NCBI GenBank assembly: GCA_965230525.1
Contig: OZ246008.1
Coordinates: forward strand, 2,108,001-2,172,000
Origin: GCA-002733465 sp965230525
Lineage (GTDB): Bacteria > Pseudomonadota > Gammaproteobacteria > Enterobacterales > Kangiellaceae
DNA: 64,000 bases
Direction of reading: 5' to 3'
In this document: in pieces, positions 52,882 to 62,322 of the stretch
Numbering within the stretch: position 1 is the stretch's first letter
How the letters are laid out: every line of letters begins with the position of its first letter
The notes under the pieces: model-generated
Database searches by the model: none
The model's input: only the letters and a program-made list of their open reading frames with translations
Told to the model about the DNA's origin: nothing
Program-made: the position numbers and the translations under genes

Positions 52882-53817
52882 ATGAACAAAGCCGATTTCA
52901 ATCTCGTACCTAGCAATTTGCTGTGGTTATTGCTTACGTTTGGGATGTTGTTTCCTGGGGCTTGCTTGGCCGTCAAACTGACTAAACATACGGTTGACTC
53001 TGCGGGTCATCCGATGGTGGTTTGGAGTAAACGCTCGACTCAAAATACAGACTCAAATCCACAAGTTTTATTACTTCACGGCCGAACCTGGAGCGCACTA
53101 CCCGACTTTGATTTGCAAGTCCCTGGCGAAAACCTTTCACTCATGGATAATCTTGTAGCACAAGGGTTTACCGTGTGGGCTCTTGATGCACGAGGCTACG
53201 GCGCAACCCCAAGAGATAATACCGGCTGGAATAATCCTGACAAAGCAGCGGCTGATGTCGCGGTAGTTGCCCAATGGATTGAAAAGCAAACGCAAATTAA
53301 GCCGATAATTTTTGGCTGGTCCTATGGTTCAATGATGGCGCAATTAGCGGTGCAACAAAATTCGAATATCGCTAAGGCTGTGGTGCTCTTCGGCTATCCG
53401 ATTGATCCCGAAAAGAAGATTGAAAAAGTGATGTCACCCATAGACCCACCGGCATTAAAAAATACCGCAGAAAATGCCGCTAGCGATTTCATTACGCCCG
53501 GTACTATTAGCCAAAAAGCGATCGATTATTATGTGAAAGCTTCCTTGTTGGCCGATCCGGTGAGGGCAGATTGGAATAAGCTGGAGCAGTGGAACCAACT
53601 TAATGCAAGTGACGTTAAGGTTCCGGTATTACTTCTTCAAGGAGAGTTTGACCCACTCGCTGATAGCGAGTCACATGCTCGATTTTTTACTCAATTACCC
53701 AACGCTAACAAGCAATGGATTGTATTGGCCAACAGTGATCATGCCGCATTGCTAGAAACCGCAAAAGATAGACTAGTCTATTCAGTCAAAAGCTTCTCAC
53801 AATGGCTGGATAAATAA
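52882..53817 (+). CDS. Exported alpha/beta hydrolase
   Basis: 311 residues from the ATG at 52882 (another ATG at 52876 overlaps the upstream stop). A signal peptide (LLWLLLTFGMLFPGACLA) leads into an alpha/beta hydrolase fold: the VLLLHGRTWSALPDFD oxyanion region, nucleophile Ser in FGWSYGSMMAQLAV (G-x-S-x-G with a Tyr), an acid in LQGEFDPLADSES and His in NSDHAALLE. An esterase, lipase or similar hydrolase acting outside the cytoplasm is likely; the substrate is unknown. It is part of a run with the malic enzyme and hrpB, with spacings of 2 and 8 bases. Confidence 0.85.
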   Translation: MNKADFNLVPSNLLWLLLTFGMLFPGACLAVKLTKHTVDSAGHPMVVWSKRSTQNTDSNPQVLLLHGRTWSALPDFDLQVPGENLSLMDNLVAQGFTVWALDARGYGATPRDNTGWNNPDKAAADVAVVAQWIEKQTQIKPIIFGWSYGSMMAQLAVQQNSNIAKAVVLFGYPIDPEKKIEKVMSPIDPPALKNTAENAASDFITPGTISQKAIDYYVKASLLADPVRADWNKLEQWNQLNASDVKVPVLLLQGEFDPLADSESHARFFTQLPNANKQWIVLANSDHAALLETAKDRLVYSVKSFSQWLDK

Positions 53818-53825
53818 GGTTCGAT

Positions 53826-56489
53826 TTGAATACCTCAAAGCCGTTAAATTGGTCGGTCGAAAATACTCGTCAACTCAACTTACCGATTGCCGAAGTCATT
53901 GATGAATTAATGACTCAAGTAAGTCGACAATCTAATGTCATTTTGCAAGCTGAGCCCGGCGCCGGAAAAACCTCGATGGTGCCGCTTTGCTTGTTGACTC
54001 ACCTTAATCCCAAGAAAAAAATTCTATTGTTGCAACCTCGCCGAATAGCGGCACGAAATGCCGCCTATCGGTTGGCAGAGCTTATCAACGAGCCGGTAGG
54101 TAAACGAATTGGCTACCGAGTAAGAAACGATGCCAAAGTTTCTTCAGAAACCCGAATCGAAGTGATTACAGAAGGCATTTTAATTCGCATGCTGCAGTCT
54201 GACCCCGAGTTAAGCCAGGTCAGTCTTATCATATTTGACGAATTTCATGAGCGCAGTTTAGACAGCGATTTAAGTCTGGCATTTTGTTTAGAGGTGCAAC
54301 AAACCCTTAGGGATGACCTTAAACTGCTAGTGATGTCAGCCACTTTAGAGCACCAAAATTTGTCACAACTGATGATGAATTGTCCGGTACTTTTAAGTGC
54401 GGGCCGAAGCTATCCGGTGACAATCGATTATGTTAATCCCAACCCAAGGAGTGCAACGCAGTCAGCTTTTGACCGGATGGAAACCTGGAAATCTTTGTTG
54501 GTTTCAGCAGTTAGCGAAGTGATGACCGACGACTCTTTAAGTTATCCTGGCATTTTGATATTTTTGCCTGGCGTGGCGGAGATTCATCAGGCCGCAGAAA
54601 TTCTCAAAGCGACCATCAAAAAGCACCCTAACTATCAATTGGTAGAGTTTTATGGCGACATGCCATTCGAGCAACAGCAACATATTTTTCGCGCTGACGC
54701 GACTCAGCCACGAATAATTTTATCCACAAATATTGCCGAAACAAGCGTCACCATTGATGGCATTGGTGCGGTCATCGACACGGGCTTAATGAAACAAAGT
54801 GTATTTGATCCTAATGTGGGGTTTAATCGGCTACACAAAGTCAGAGTTTCCAAAGCGTCTGCAACCCAGCGCGCCGGAAGAGCGGGGCGTTTGTCAGCCG
54901 GTCGATGCATACGACTGTGGAATGAAAGTGAAAAACTCAGAGAGCAAAATGTGGCTGATATTCAGCGTGAAGATTTGGCAAGTTTTGCTTTGGAGCTTGC
55001 GCTGTGGGGAATCAGCCAAGTCAATGAATTAAAACTGTTGGATTATCCTAACCCCGGTGCCCTTGAGCAAGCACGAGCATTGCTGAAGCAATTGAATGGG
55101 TTAGATGAAGCAAACCGAATAACCGCTCGAGGAAAACTGCTTCAGAAGCTGCCGGTTCATCCGCGATTGGCCAGCATGTTACTCTATTCAATTGAGCGAG
55201 ATTGCATGTCGTTCGGATGTTTGATCGCGGCAATGATTGAGCAAAAAGATATATTCAAAGGCGAGGCTCGTCTGCAACCAGACTTTTATTCTCGACTTGT
55301 CTTTGTACTTGATCAAATTGGAAACAGAAACCAAGCACCGGCAATTCGGCGGCTATTGACCGATGCCAAGAAATTATTCAAACAGCTAAGTCAATTGAAC
55401 GATCTAGGGGGTATTCAATCTCAAGCTACTCAAAACCAAGCTAATCAAAACCAAGCTAAATCACCCCAAAAGTCTTTCGACGACCTATTTAAAATATCAA
55501 AAAATGATTTTGAAAAACTTGAACAAGCCAGTTTTCTTCTGGCCATTGCATTCCCCGATCGGATTGCTCAGCCGCGCGGTCAAGGCTACAAATTGGCTAA
55601 TGGCAGTGGCGCGATAATGGATGCTCCACTCAGTAATGCGCCAAGGCTTGTTGTGGCTGTCGTGATGGGAGGGCATTCAAAAACGAGCAAAATATTTCAA
55701 GCCATTGAGTTGTCAGAAAACGCTTTGGAATCACATTTCACCGAACACATTGTTGAAAAAACGGTAACCCAGTGGGATACAAAATCGCAGTCGGTTAAAG
55801 CTAGTGTGCAACGTTGTTACTATGAATTGGTACTTTCGGAATCGCCAATCAAGGATGTTGATGCGGCATTAGTTACTGAAGCGCTACTGCAAGGAATTCG
55901 ACAAAATGGATTACCCTGGGATGAACATTCCAAGAGCTTGCTCGCTCGAATCAATAGGCTTCGTCAATTGCCCCAGTTTGCGCAAGAATTCCCGGACTTT
56001 TCTGAAGCTTACCTGCTAAACAATTTATCAGAATGGCTTGCTCCATTTATTCAAGGATTAACTAAACTTAGCCAAGTGACGGCAGAACGACTTAACCAAG
56101 CTTTAATGGCGAAACTGGACTGGACGACTCAACAAAAACTGGAACAACTGATGCCGGTCAAGCTTAAAGTTGCCAGTGGTTCGCAAATAAAAATAGATTA
56201 TGTTTCTGCGGATAAGCCGATTTTAGCAGTAAAGTTGCAAGAAATGTTTGCTGAAAAGCAAACCCCCTGTGTAGCAAACGGACAAATAAAGGTAGTGATC
56301 CATTTGTTATCACCCGCAGGCAGGCCTTTAGCCATTACCGAAGATTTAGCCAGTTTTTGGGCAAATGCTTATCAAGAAGTAAAAAAGCAAATGAAAGGCC
56401 GATATCCAAAACACCCATGGCCAGATGACCCATTGTCGGCTACTGCCACCCGGCATACCAAAAAGCGAGCGAATAAAAGCGGCGCTTAA
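53826..56489 (+). CDS. hrpB: ATP-dependent helicase HrpB
   Basis: 887 residues, about 70 longer than E. coli HrpB. Start is TTG; AAGGT lies about 8 bases before it. Walker A AEPGAGKTSMVPL; DEFHERSLDSDLSLAF box; motif III SATLE; motif VI region QRAGRAGRLSAGRCIRLWNE; then HA2 and OB-like domains and the HrpB-specific C-terminal part. It is a DEAH-box RNA helicase of unclear substrate. An insert of about 20 residues (QATQNQANQNQAKSP, about 535-550) contains a perfect 15-bp tandem DNA duplication, probably from replication slippage in a linker. Eight bases separate it from the hydrolase gene upstream. Confidence 0.95.
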   Translation: MNTSKPLNWSVENTRQLNLPIAEVIDELMTQVSRQSNVILQAEPGAGKTSMVPLCLLTHLNPKKKILLLQPRRIAARNAAYRLAELINEPVGKRIGYRVRNDAKVSSETRIEVITEGILIRMLQSDPELSQVSLIIFDEFHERSLDSDLSLAFCLEVQQTLRDDLKLLVMSATLEHQNLSQLMMNCPVLLSAGRSYPVTIDYVNPNPRSATQSAFDRMETWKSLLVSAVSEVMTDDSLSYPGILIFLPGVAEIHQAAEILKATIKKHPNYQLVEFYGDMPFEQQQHIFRADATQPRIILSTNIAETSVTIDGIGAVIDTGLMKQSVFDPNVGFNRLHKVRVSKASATQRAGRAGRLSAGRCIRLWNESEKLREQNVADIQREDLASFALELALWGISQVNELKLLDYPNPGALEQARALLKQLNGLDEANRITARGKLLQKLPVHPRLASMLLYSIERDCMSFGCLIAAMIEQKDIFKGEARLQPDFYSRLVFVLDQIGNRNQAPAIRRLLTDAKKLFKQLSQLNDLGGIQSQATQNQANQNQAKSPQKSFDDLFKISKNDFEKLEQASFLLAIAFPDRIAQPRGQGYKLANGSGAIMDAPLSNAPRLVVAVVMGGHSKTSKIFQAIELSENALESHFTEHIVEKTVTQWDTKSQSVKASVQRCYYELVLSESPIKDVDAALVTEALLQGIRQNGLPWDEHSKSLLARINRLRQLPQFAQEFPDFSEAYLLNNLSEWLAPFIQGLTKLSQVTAERLNQALMAKLDWTTQQKLEQLMPVKLKVASGSQIKIDYVSADKPILAVKLQEMFAEKQTPCVANGQIKVVIHLLSPAGRPLAITEDLASFWANAYQEVKKQMKGRYPKHPWPDDPLSATATRHTKKRANKSGA
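55430..55459 (+). repeat. Perfect 15-bp tandem duplication inside hrpB
   Basis: TCAAAACCAAGCTAA is repeated at 55430-55444 and 55445-55459. Being a multiple of three it keeps the frame and encodes QNQAN repeats in a linker. A partial third copy (TCAAGCTAC) precedes it. Confidence 0.85.
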
Positions 56490-56594
56490 GACTTTGGGAG
56501 TTACAGTTATCTGGGCTAGCAAATTCGCTCTAAACTGTGCTCAAATGTTATAACCAAGATTGAGAATTAAATCGAAACAAAAAGAGTAATTAAA

Positions 56595-57257
56595 ATGAGT
56601 CAATTATTACCCCATATTGAAGTCGAAACAGGTGAAAACCCCACCGCCTCCATAATTTGGTTGCACGGGTTGGGAGCCAATGGTCATGATTTTGAGCCGA
56701 TTGTCCCAGAACTAAAATTACAAGAGTCGTTACCTGTGAGATTCATATTTCCGCATGCGCCTAGTATCCCAGTCACCATTAATGGTGGCTATGTCATGCC
56801 CGCCTGGTACGACATTTTGGAAATGAGTATTGATCGAAAAGTCGATGCGGTTCAACTCAGAAAGTCGGCGTCAGCCGTAGTCGATTTTATCAACAGCGAA
56901 ATGGCGCGAGGCATCGCCAGCGAACGAATTATTATTGCCGGATTTTCGCAAGGTGGTGCAGTCGCTCTTGAAGCGGCACTGTCGTATGACAAAAAGCTGG
57001 CTGGACTGTTGTTAATGTCCACTTACTTTGCCACTAAAGATTCTATTCAGTATGCCCCAGCCAATAGTTCAATCCCGGTAGCGATTCAACATGGTAATTT
57101 TGACCCCGTCGTGCCGGTACAGTTGAGTGGCGTGACGGAGCAGCTACTCAAGCAAAAAGGTTATCCTGTTGAAGTAAAAACTTACCCCATGGAACACTCG
57201 GTTTGTCCAGAGCAAATAGGTGACATTAGTGATTGGATAAAAGCGCGACTCGGCTAA
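56595..57257 (+). CDS. Carboxylesterase (phospholipase/carboxylesterase family)
   Basis: 220 residues, the usual size for PF02230. IIWLHGLGANGHDFEPIVPEL at the start, nucleophile Ser in GFSQGGAVALEAAL (about Ser118), Asp in HGNFDPVVPVQ (about 175) and His in PMEHSVCPEQI (about 207). It is a cytoplasmic serine esterase for short-chain esters, related to the acyl-protein thioesterases. The gene stands alone after hrpB with its own likely Shine-Dalgarno. The next gene also encodes an alpha/beta hydrolase, but of another subfamily. Confidence 0.93.
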   Translation: MSQLLPHIEVETGENPTASIIWLHGLGANGHDFEPIVPELKLQESLPVRFIFPHAPSIPVTINGGYVMPAWYDILEMSIDRKVDAVQLRKSASAVVDFINSEMARGIASERIIIAGFSQGGAVALEAALSYDKKLAGLLLMSTYFATKDSIQYAPANSSIPVAIQHGNFDPVVPVQLSGVTEQLLKQKGYPVEVKTYPMEHSVCPEQIGDISDWIKARLG

Positions 57258-57311
57258 AAAACGAGCGAGCGGTGATTCAAAAAAAGCATAGCGACTGATT
57301 AGGAGGATAAC

Positions 57312-58187
57312 ATGCGAGCCGATGAGTGGCGTTCAAAAGGTCAAATGATTAAGGTGGCGAATCACAGGCTTTTTGTGATTGATAGTGACGCTGAAAATCA
57401 GTCGAATAAGCCTGTACTTTGCATTCTACATGGATTTCCAACCTCCTCATTTGATTATTGGAAAGCGCTCGAAATACTGCAACAACAGTTTAGAGTCATT
57501 ATTCATGATCATCTTGGCTTCGGCTATTCTGATAAACCGCTCGACTACAGTTATTCCTTAATTGAACAAACCGATATGGCTTTGGGATTATGGAAACAAT
57601 TAAATCTTAAGCAAGCGTTTATCTTAGCGCACGATTACGGAACTAGTATTCTCACCGAAATTTTGGTTCGTGAGCAACAACATTGCTGTCCTATCAAGAT
57701 CAGCAAAGTAGCATTGTGTAATGGTTCAATGCACATCGAATTGGCGCAACTCAAATTAATGCAAAAACTGCTCAGAAATCGTATTTTTGGTCATTTAATT
57801 GCGCGCTTTGCCAGCAAGAGTACCTTGCAGAAAAACCTAAGAGAGACGTTTTACCGGCCATCTAATCTTACCAAATCCGAAGTGGATGACATTTGGCAGA
57901 TAATGAATTTTAATCAAGGTCGGCAAGTGTTAGCCAAAATTAGTCAATACACTTATGAACGCGTTACCTTTTGGCATCGCTGGATAGGTGCGCTACAAAC
58001 GACTGACATAAGACTTGAGATAATATGGCCAAAAAATGATCCCATTGCGGTGGCAGAAATGGCGCAAGTCATACACCAAGAAAGCAAAAATTCTGGCTTG
58101 GTTTGGATGGACAAAACAGGGCATTTTCCAATGCTGGAAGCACCTGAACAATGGTGTGATTTGGTGTTTGAACGATTACTGAGCTGA
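57312..58187 (+). CDS. Alpha/beta hydrolase, MEST/PEG1-like, Asp at the nucleophile position
   Basis: 291 residues. ILHGFPTSSFDYW at 38-50 (oxyanion hole) and HDHLGFGYSDKP. The nucleophile elbow is LAHDYGTS (Asp108), as in haloalkane dehalogenases and epoxide hydrolases, not a Ser. The residues after it, with ISKVALCNGSMH, the lysine/leucine-rich cap (LMQKLLRNRIFGHLIARF) and FWHRWIGAL, resemble the vertebrate imprinted protein MEST/PEG1 and its bacterial homologues, which keep the HDYG and 'CLSNG' features. The final His is in KTGHFPMLEAPEQW. A strong AGGAGGA precedes the ATG. The substrate is unknown; an epoxide or ester hydrolase is possible. It may be co-transcribed with the SSS symporter. 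Confidence 0.82.
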   Translation: MRADEWRSKGQMIKVANHRLFVIDSDAENQSNKPVLCILHGFPTSSFDYWKALEILQQQFRVIIHDHLGFGYSDKPLDYSYSLIEQTDMALGLWKQLNLKQAFILAHDYGTSILTEILVREQQHCCPIKISKVALCNGSMHIELAQLKLMQKLLRNRIFGHLIARFASKSTLQKNLRETFYRPSNLTKSEVDDIWQIMNFNQGRQVLAKISQYTYERVTFWHRWIGALQTTDIRLEIIWPKNDPIAVAEMAQVIHQESKNSGLVWMDKTGHFPMLEAPEQWCDLVFERLLS

Positions 58188-58345
58188 AGCCAAGCATTTT
58201 CCACAGAACATTTTGCTAAAACTGGGGGTTGATTAATCGTTTGTAAATCAAATTGAGCCGTTATTCCGGTATTTTCCGCTGCTAAATTTGGGATGTGATC
58301 CCGGATGTAATATGATGGCACGGGCTCCGTCTTTAAACTCATACT

Positions 58346-59773
58346 ATGGATTTGTCTGTACCATTGGTCGAACTAATTTTTGTCATCACACTATCGCTAA
58401 CTTTCGCTGCGGCTTATCTGGGTAGAAAGCACTCTCAGGTAAGAGAAGGCGGCCTCGCTAATGAAAAACTCAATAAGTGGATGATCGGTCTGAGTGCTGG
58501 GGCTACTGCTAACAGTGGCTTTATAGTGACTGGTGCAGTGGGGCTTGGTTACAGTTTTGGTGCGCAATGGTTGTTATTACCGATTTCTTGGTTTTTGGGC
58601 GATCTAGTCTTCTGGAAGTTTTGTCCGGCAAAAATTAATTCCGCTGGTCAGCAAGCCAAAGCGACAACCTTGTCGGAGCTATTAAACTCCGGTTTAAATG
58701 ATAAGATGGCCAAGTTTGCTTCGATATTCGCAACGATTATCATCATAGTCTGTCTTGGAGCCTATACTTCAGCTCAATGGCTCGCAGGGCAAAAATTTGT
58801 GGCCGGCGCCTTTGCATTCTCTGCTGAAGCCTCATTATTGTTATTTGCCTGTTTAATTATTGCTTATAGCAGCATCGGTGGATTCAGAGGATCAGTGTAT
58901 GCCGACGCAGTGCAAGCGGTCATTCGATTATTTGGTACCTTGTTAGCGTTAGTAGCAATTGTTTATGTTGCTTACAATGACAATACCTCCCTGCTGCAAA
59001 ATTGGGACAGGGCGGGAGATAGCTTTCTGCAGTTACTACCTAGCAATAGCCTTACTGCAGGCTTGTTTTTTATTCTTGGTTACATGTTTGCTGCTTTTGG
59101 ATTCGGACTTGGGCAACCCCAATTACTTTCTCGCTATTTGTCGGGAAGTTCTCCCGAAGAAACTAAGTCTGCGCAGTGGATTTATATTGGTTTTGTCCAA
59201 TTTACTTGGATTTCAATGACCCTTTTTGGCATATACCTGCGTGGTGTTATGCCTGACATTGAGGAACCCGAAGCGGGTCTGAGTATTTTCTTTCGTACTT
59301 ATTTTGGTGATTTGCTAACCGGTATTATCGTCGCGGATATTTTTGCAACCATTGCTGCGACTTCAAATTCGTTGCTCATCGCCATGTCACATGCTGTGAT
59401 CCATGATTTCTTACCCCGCAAAAACTCTGAAAAATATCAGTCGCTTAAAACAACCATGGTGGTGCTTGTTTTGGGAGGATTCACGATGTTGGGAACTGTG
59501 TTTATCGCAGAGAAAAGCAGTGTTTTTGAATTAGCTATTGGTTCGGTTTCTCTAATGGGAGCAGGTTTGGCAGCACCAATATTAATTCGCATATTTGCAT
59601 TTGAACGCACCGGGCTTTCTTTGTTTCTATCCATGTTATCTGGACTCGCATCGGCTCTCTTTTGGAAGTTTGCTCAATTCGATTTACTCATTAATGAGGC
59701 CGCCATCGGCATTACCATGGGATTAGTCACAAATTATATTGTAGTGCTGGTTAGCAAAAAAAGAGCACACTAG
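58346..59773 (+). CDS. Sodium:solute symporter (SSS family)
   Basis: 475 residues with 12-13 membrane helices. The N-terminal half shows GLANEKLNKWMIGLSAGATANSGFIVTGAVGLGYSFGAQW, typical of PF00474 near the Na2/substrate site, and later YSSIGGFRGSVYADAVQAVIRLFG, the family's most conserved segment. It resembles PutP-type proline/solute symporters, but the substrate cannot be read from the sequence. It lies 46 bases upstream of the EgtD-like methyltransferase on the same strand, so the methyltransferase's substrate or product may be what it carries. The start ATG has no strong Shine-Dalgarno. Confidence 0.9.
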   Translation: MDLSVPLVELIFVITLSLTFAAAYLGRKHSQVREGGLANEKLNKWMIGLSAGATANSGFIVTGAVGLGYSFGAQWLLLPISWFLGDLVFWKFCPAKINSAGQQAKATTLSELLNSGLNDKMAKFASIFATIIIIVCLGAYTSAQWLAGQKFVAGAFAFSAEASLLLFACLIIAYSSIGGFRGSVYADAVQAVIRLFGTLLALVAIVYVAYNDNTSLLQNWDRAGDSFLQLLPSNSLTAGLFFILGYMFAAFGFGLGQPQLLSRYLSGSSPEETKSAQWIYIGFVQFTWISMTLFGIYLRGVMPDIEEPEAGLSIFFRTYFGDLLTGIIVADIFATIAATSNSLLIAMSHAVIHDFLPRKNSEKYQSLKTTMVVLVLGGFTMLGTVFIAEKSSVFELAIGSVSLMGAGLAAPILIRIFAFERTGLSLFLSMLSGLASALFWKFAQFDLLINEAAIGITMGLVTNYIVVLVSKKRAH

Positions 59774-59819
59774 ATTTCACGGTCAAAATAGAAAGTAGCA
59801 AAAGTTAAAGGAATATTTT

Positions 59820-61286
59820 ATGGCAATAAAAGACTGGAAAATAAAAAAGGAAATAGTTCGCATTGCGTTTGGCCAGGTGCGTCAAAACGATGTACCCGAT
59901 CAAGTCTTAGACGCCAATAATTTCGATGAAGAGAAGTACGGTTTCGGTTGGGACAACTTGCTTGAGATGTACGGTCACCGATTTGACAAAGAGCGAATTA
60001 ATGTTGGCCCAAACTCTAAGTATCGTGTTTTTTTTGCCGAGCTAAGCGAACAACTAGGATGTGATGAAGTTGTTCCAGGGACAACCTTGGTTGACGGAAC
60101 CGCTAAGGATTTTATACAGACTTTGCCAACGGTTACCAAAGACAAATTGCATGCAGCATTAGCGCAGGGTGGCGTACAACTCGAGTTCAGGCAAGATCTA
60201 ACTGAAATGCTCAATCGAACCACTAGTTTTGAAGTCAAATCGATCAGCAATCAACCACAAGAATTAAAACTGTTTGGTACGGTCGAAAAGTCGTGGTATC
60301 CCATCTATTACACACCAGGCGAAGAGCTTCCAACCATTAAAGAAGGTTTGCGAAACGGACATATCGATCAATCTCTTTACTATCAAAACACCGATGCCGT
60401 TAACCGCTGGTTATCAGTTACTAACGATGAGTTTTATACGGGTTTTGATCAATGTAAAACAGGTTTATTAAAATTAAGCCGTCAATCTAATTGGCTAGAA
60501 TTTATTGGCGATCCCAATTTTGACGGAATAGCAATGCTTTGTGGTGGTGGGGCGCACAGTAAAGATGCGGTGCTAATTAAATGCTTGTTAGACGTGGTCG
60601 CTAATCGGAGTGAAGGAACGCATGCGCAAAAGAAAATAAAATATACTCTGATTGATCGAAGCAGCGCGATGTTAGAGCTGTCGAGGTCAAAAATAGAAGA
60701 GTTGTTAGATAAGCGAGACGGGCATGATTTTATTGAAATAAAGGCACTGCGGCGGGATGTAATGAGAATGAATGGAACCGAGCCTGTCAGAAGTCAGGGG
60801 AGCGTAGCTTGGTTTAATACAGGTGGCACTTTGGGTAATTTAAACGAGGCGCAGTTCTTTGAGAGCCTCAACGAAGTCGCACAAAAGGGCGATTTGTTAG
60901 TGCTTGGTGTGGGCTGTTTTGAAGACAAAAACGATTTAGACCTAAGTGCTTTAGCCAAAGAATACGAGCGGGATGTGGTCAAAGACTTAGTCGCCGTTCC
61001 ATTGAGTGCCGTTTGGTCGACACTTGATATTGGTGAAAAGCCCGAAGAAGCACTATCGTCAATTGTCGTTGATGCGGTGGTTGATACCCACAGTTCAGTG
61101 CCAAATGCTGTGACTGTTGTCGCTAAGCTGCCTAGCCGCAGCTTCGGCGAAATTATACTTTTTAAGTCAAGTCGTTATGATGAAAACGCACTGATAGAAT
61201 TTGCCAACCAATACAGCTGGAAGCTATCCGATCGAATTGATGGTTTAGACAATTCCTTTAAGCAGCTGGTTTTTTTAAAATCGTAG
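59820..61286 (+). CDS. EgtD-like SAM-dependent methyltransferase (histidine N-methyltransferase family, unknown substrate)
   Basis: 488 residues; AAAGGAA about 8 bases before the ATG. The C-terminal half has the EgtD-type SAM domain: motif I-like MLCGGGAHSKDAVLIKCLLDVV (about 240), the YTLIDRSSAMLELSRSKI strand-helix (about 274-291, acid binding the SAM ribose), and WFNTGGTLGNLNEAQFF (about 329-345), matching the EgtD 'PGSTIGNF' motif, followed by KGDLLVLGVGCFEDKNDL. EgtD trimethylates histidine on the way to ergothioneine. This protein is longer than EgtD (about 320 residues), with an extra 180-residue N-terminal domain I do not recognise. No EgtB partner is seen. It probably methylates another amine or amino acid. 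Confidence 0.8.
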   Translation: MAIKDWKIKKEIVRIAFGQVRQNDVPDQVLDANNFDEEKYGFGWDNLLEMYGHRFDKERINVGPNSKYRVFFAELSEQLGCDEVVPGTTLVDGTAKDFIQTLPTVTKDKLHAALAQGGVQLEFRQDLTEMLNRTTSFEVKSISNQPQELKLFGTVEKSWYPIYYTPGEELPTIKEGLRNGHIDQSLYYQNTDAVNRWLSVTNDEFYTGFDQCKTGLLKLSRQSNWLEFIGDPNFDGIAMLCGGGAHSKDAVLIKCLLDVVANRSEGTHAQKKIKYTLIDRSSAMLELSRSKIEELLDKRDGHDFIEIKALRRDVMRMNGTEPVRSQGSVAWFNTGGTLGNLNEAQFFESLNEVAQKGDLLVLGVGCFEDKNDLDLSALAKEYERDVVKDLVAVPLSAVWSTLDIGEKPEEALSSIVVDAVVDTHSSVPNAVTVVAKLPSRSFGEIILFKSSRYDENALIEFANQYSWKLSDRIDGLDNSFKQLVFLKS

Positions 61287-61435
61287 CTCTCCTAAAACGA
61301 TTTAGAGAAAATAGAGTTAACTGTGGATTTTAAATCTATTATTCCGTCCTAGTTCGATTAATTCCGCCAAGTTTCTTTTGAGAATTACCTAGTTTTGCTA
61401 GATTAATACGACTTTAACTTAACAAGGAATTTATT

Positions 61436-62209
61436 GTGGCAAACAAAAATAGGCTAGTAATCACCATTACCTTAATATTAGGTGTTTTCGCTCAATCGTG
61501 CTTTTCGATGAGTTGTCAAAACTCAGAGTCTTGCCTCGCATCTATTAACGAATTAAAGGAACTGGCTGAAAAAAAAGCGCCAGAAGCTCAGCTCTTAATG
61601 GGGCTCTTGTATCAACGAGGTACTTACTTGCCCAAAGAGCCTGAAAAATCGTTCTTATGGTATAAACGTGCAGCGCTTAAACATCGTGACTTGTCGCTTG
61701 CTCAACATCTAGTAGGCAGAGCTTATCTATTTGGTGATGGAGTCGAACCGAATAGGCTAAGGGCTGAAAAATATTTAAAGCGTTCTGCCAAAGCAGGGTT
61801 AGTCGATTCACAACGTCTTTTAGGTCACGAGTATAGTACTGGCTTAAGGTTGGAACTGGACCGCAAGTTAGCAAGATTTTGGCTTAGTAAAGCATCTAAA
61901 CAAAATGACTATCAATCGACGGTAAAGTTGGCAGAATTACTAGCAGCAAGCGATAACTTTAGCGACCAAGAAGAAGCCAAAAAGCTCATGCATGCATCAA
62001 GCAATATGCAGCGCCATAATAAAGAAATTATTCAAATGTTTGATGTTGGGCCTGAGCTTATCAGTTCTACCATCAAACTATCTAAATTGTGGTTAGATGG
62101 AAAAATCGAAAAGAAAAGCCTCTGTGCAAACAGCCGAGATGAAGGCGAACGCTGTCAAAATTTTTTTAGTGTCAATAACTTTACCAGAGTAACGCGTAGT
62201 GGTTTCTGA
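61436..62209 (+). CDS. Sel1-repeat exported protein, copy 1
   Basis: 257 residues from a GTG start preceded by AAGGAA. Signal peptide (VITITLILGVFAQSCF), cleavage near SMS. The mature N-terminus has a Cys pair (SCQNSESCLASI), then Sel1 repeats: KAPEAQLLMGLLYQRGTYLPKEPEKSFLWYKRAA, DLSLAQHLVGRAYLFGDGVEPNRLRAEKYLKRSA and LVDSQRLLGHEYSTGL. The C-terminal part is divergent and has a Cys pair. It is clearly a tandem duplicate of the next gene: the Cys pair, the PEAQLLxGxLYxxG and VDSQRxLG motifs align. A periplasmic scaffold or binding protein is likely; the partner is unknown. Confidence 0.85.
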   Translation: MANKNRLVITITLILGVFAQSCFSMSCQNSESCLASINELKELAEKKAPEAQLLMGLLYQRGTYLPKEPEKSFLWYKRAALKHRDLSLAQHLVGRAYLFGDGVEPNRLRAEKYLKRSAKAGLVDSQRLLGHEYSTGLRLELDRKLARFWLSKASKQNDYQSTVKLAELLAASDNFSDQEEAKKLMHASSNMQRHNKEIIQMFDVGPELISSTIKLSKLWLDGKIEKKSLCANSRDEGERCQNFFSVNNFTRVTRSGF

Positions 62210-62322
62210 CGCCGTTGGTCGAGCTATCAGAAAATTAGTTGATTACAAGTTGGCAATAATAATCACAAATCAATAAGTGGCAACTAGTCACAGGAAACGG
62301 ATTTTGTCTTGAGGATCCCAGT

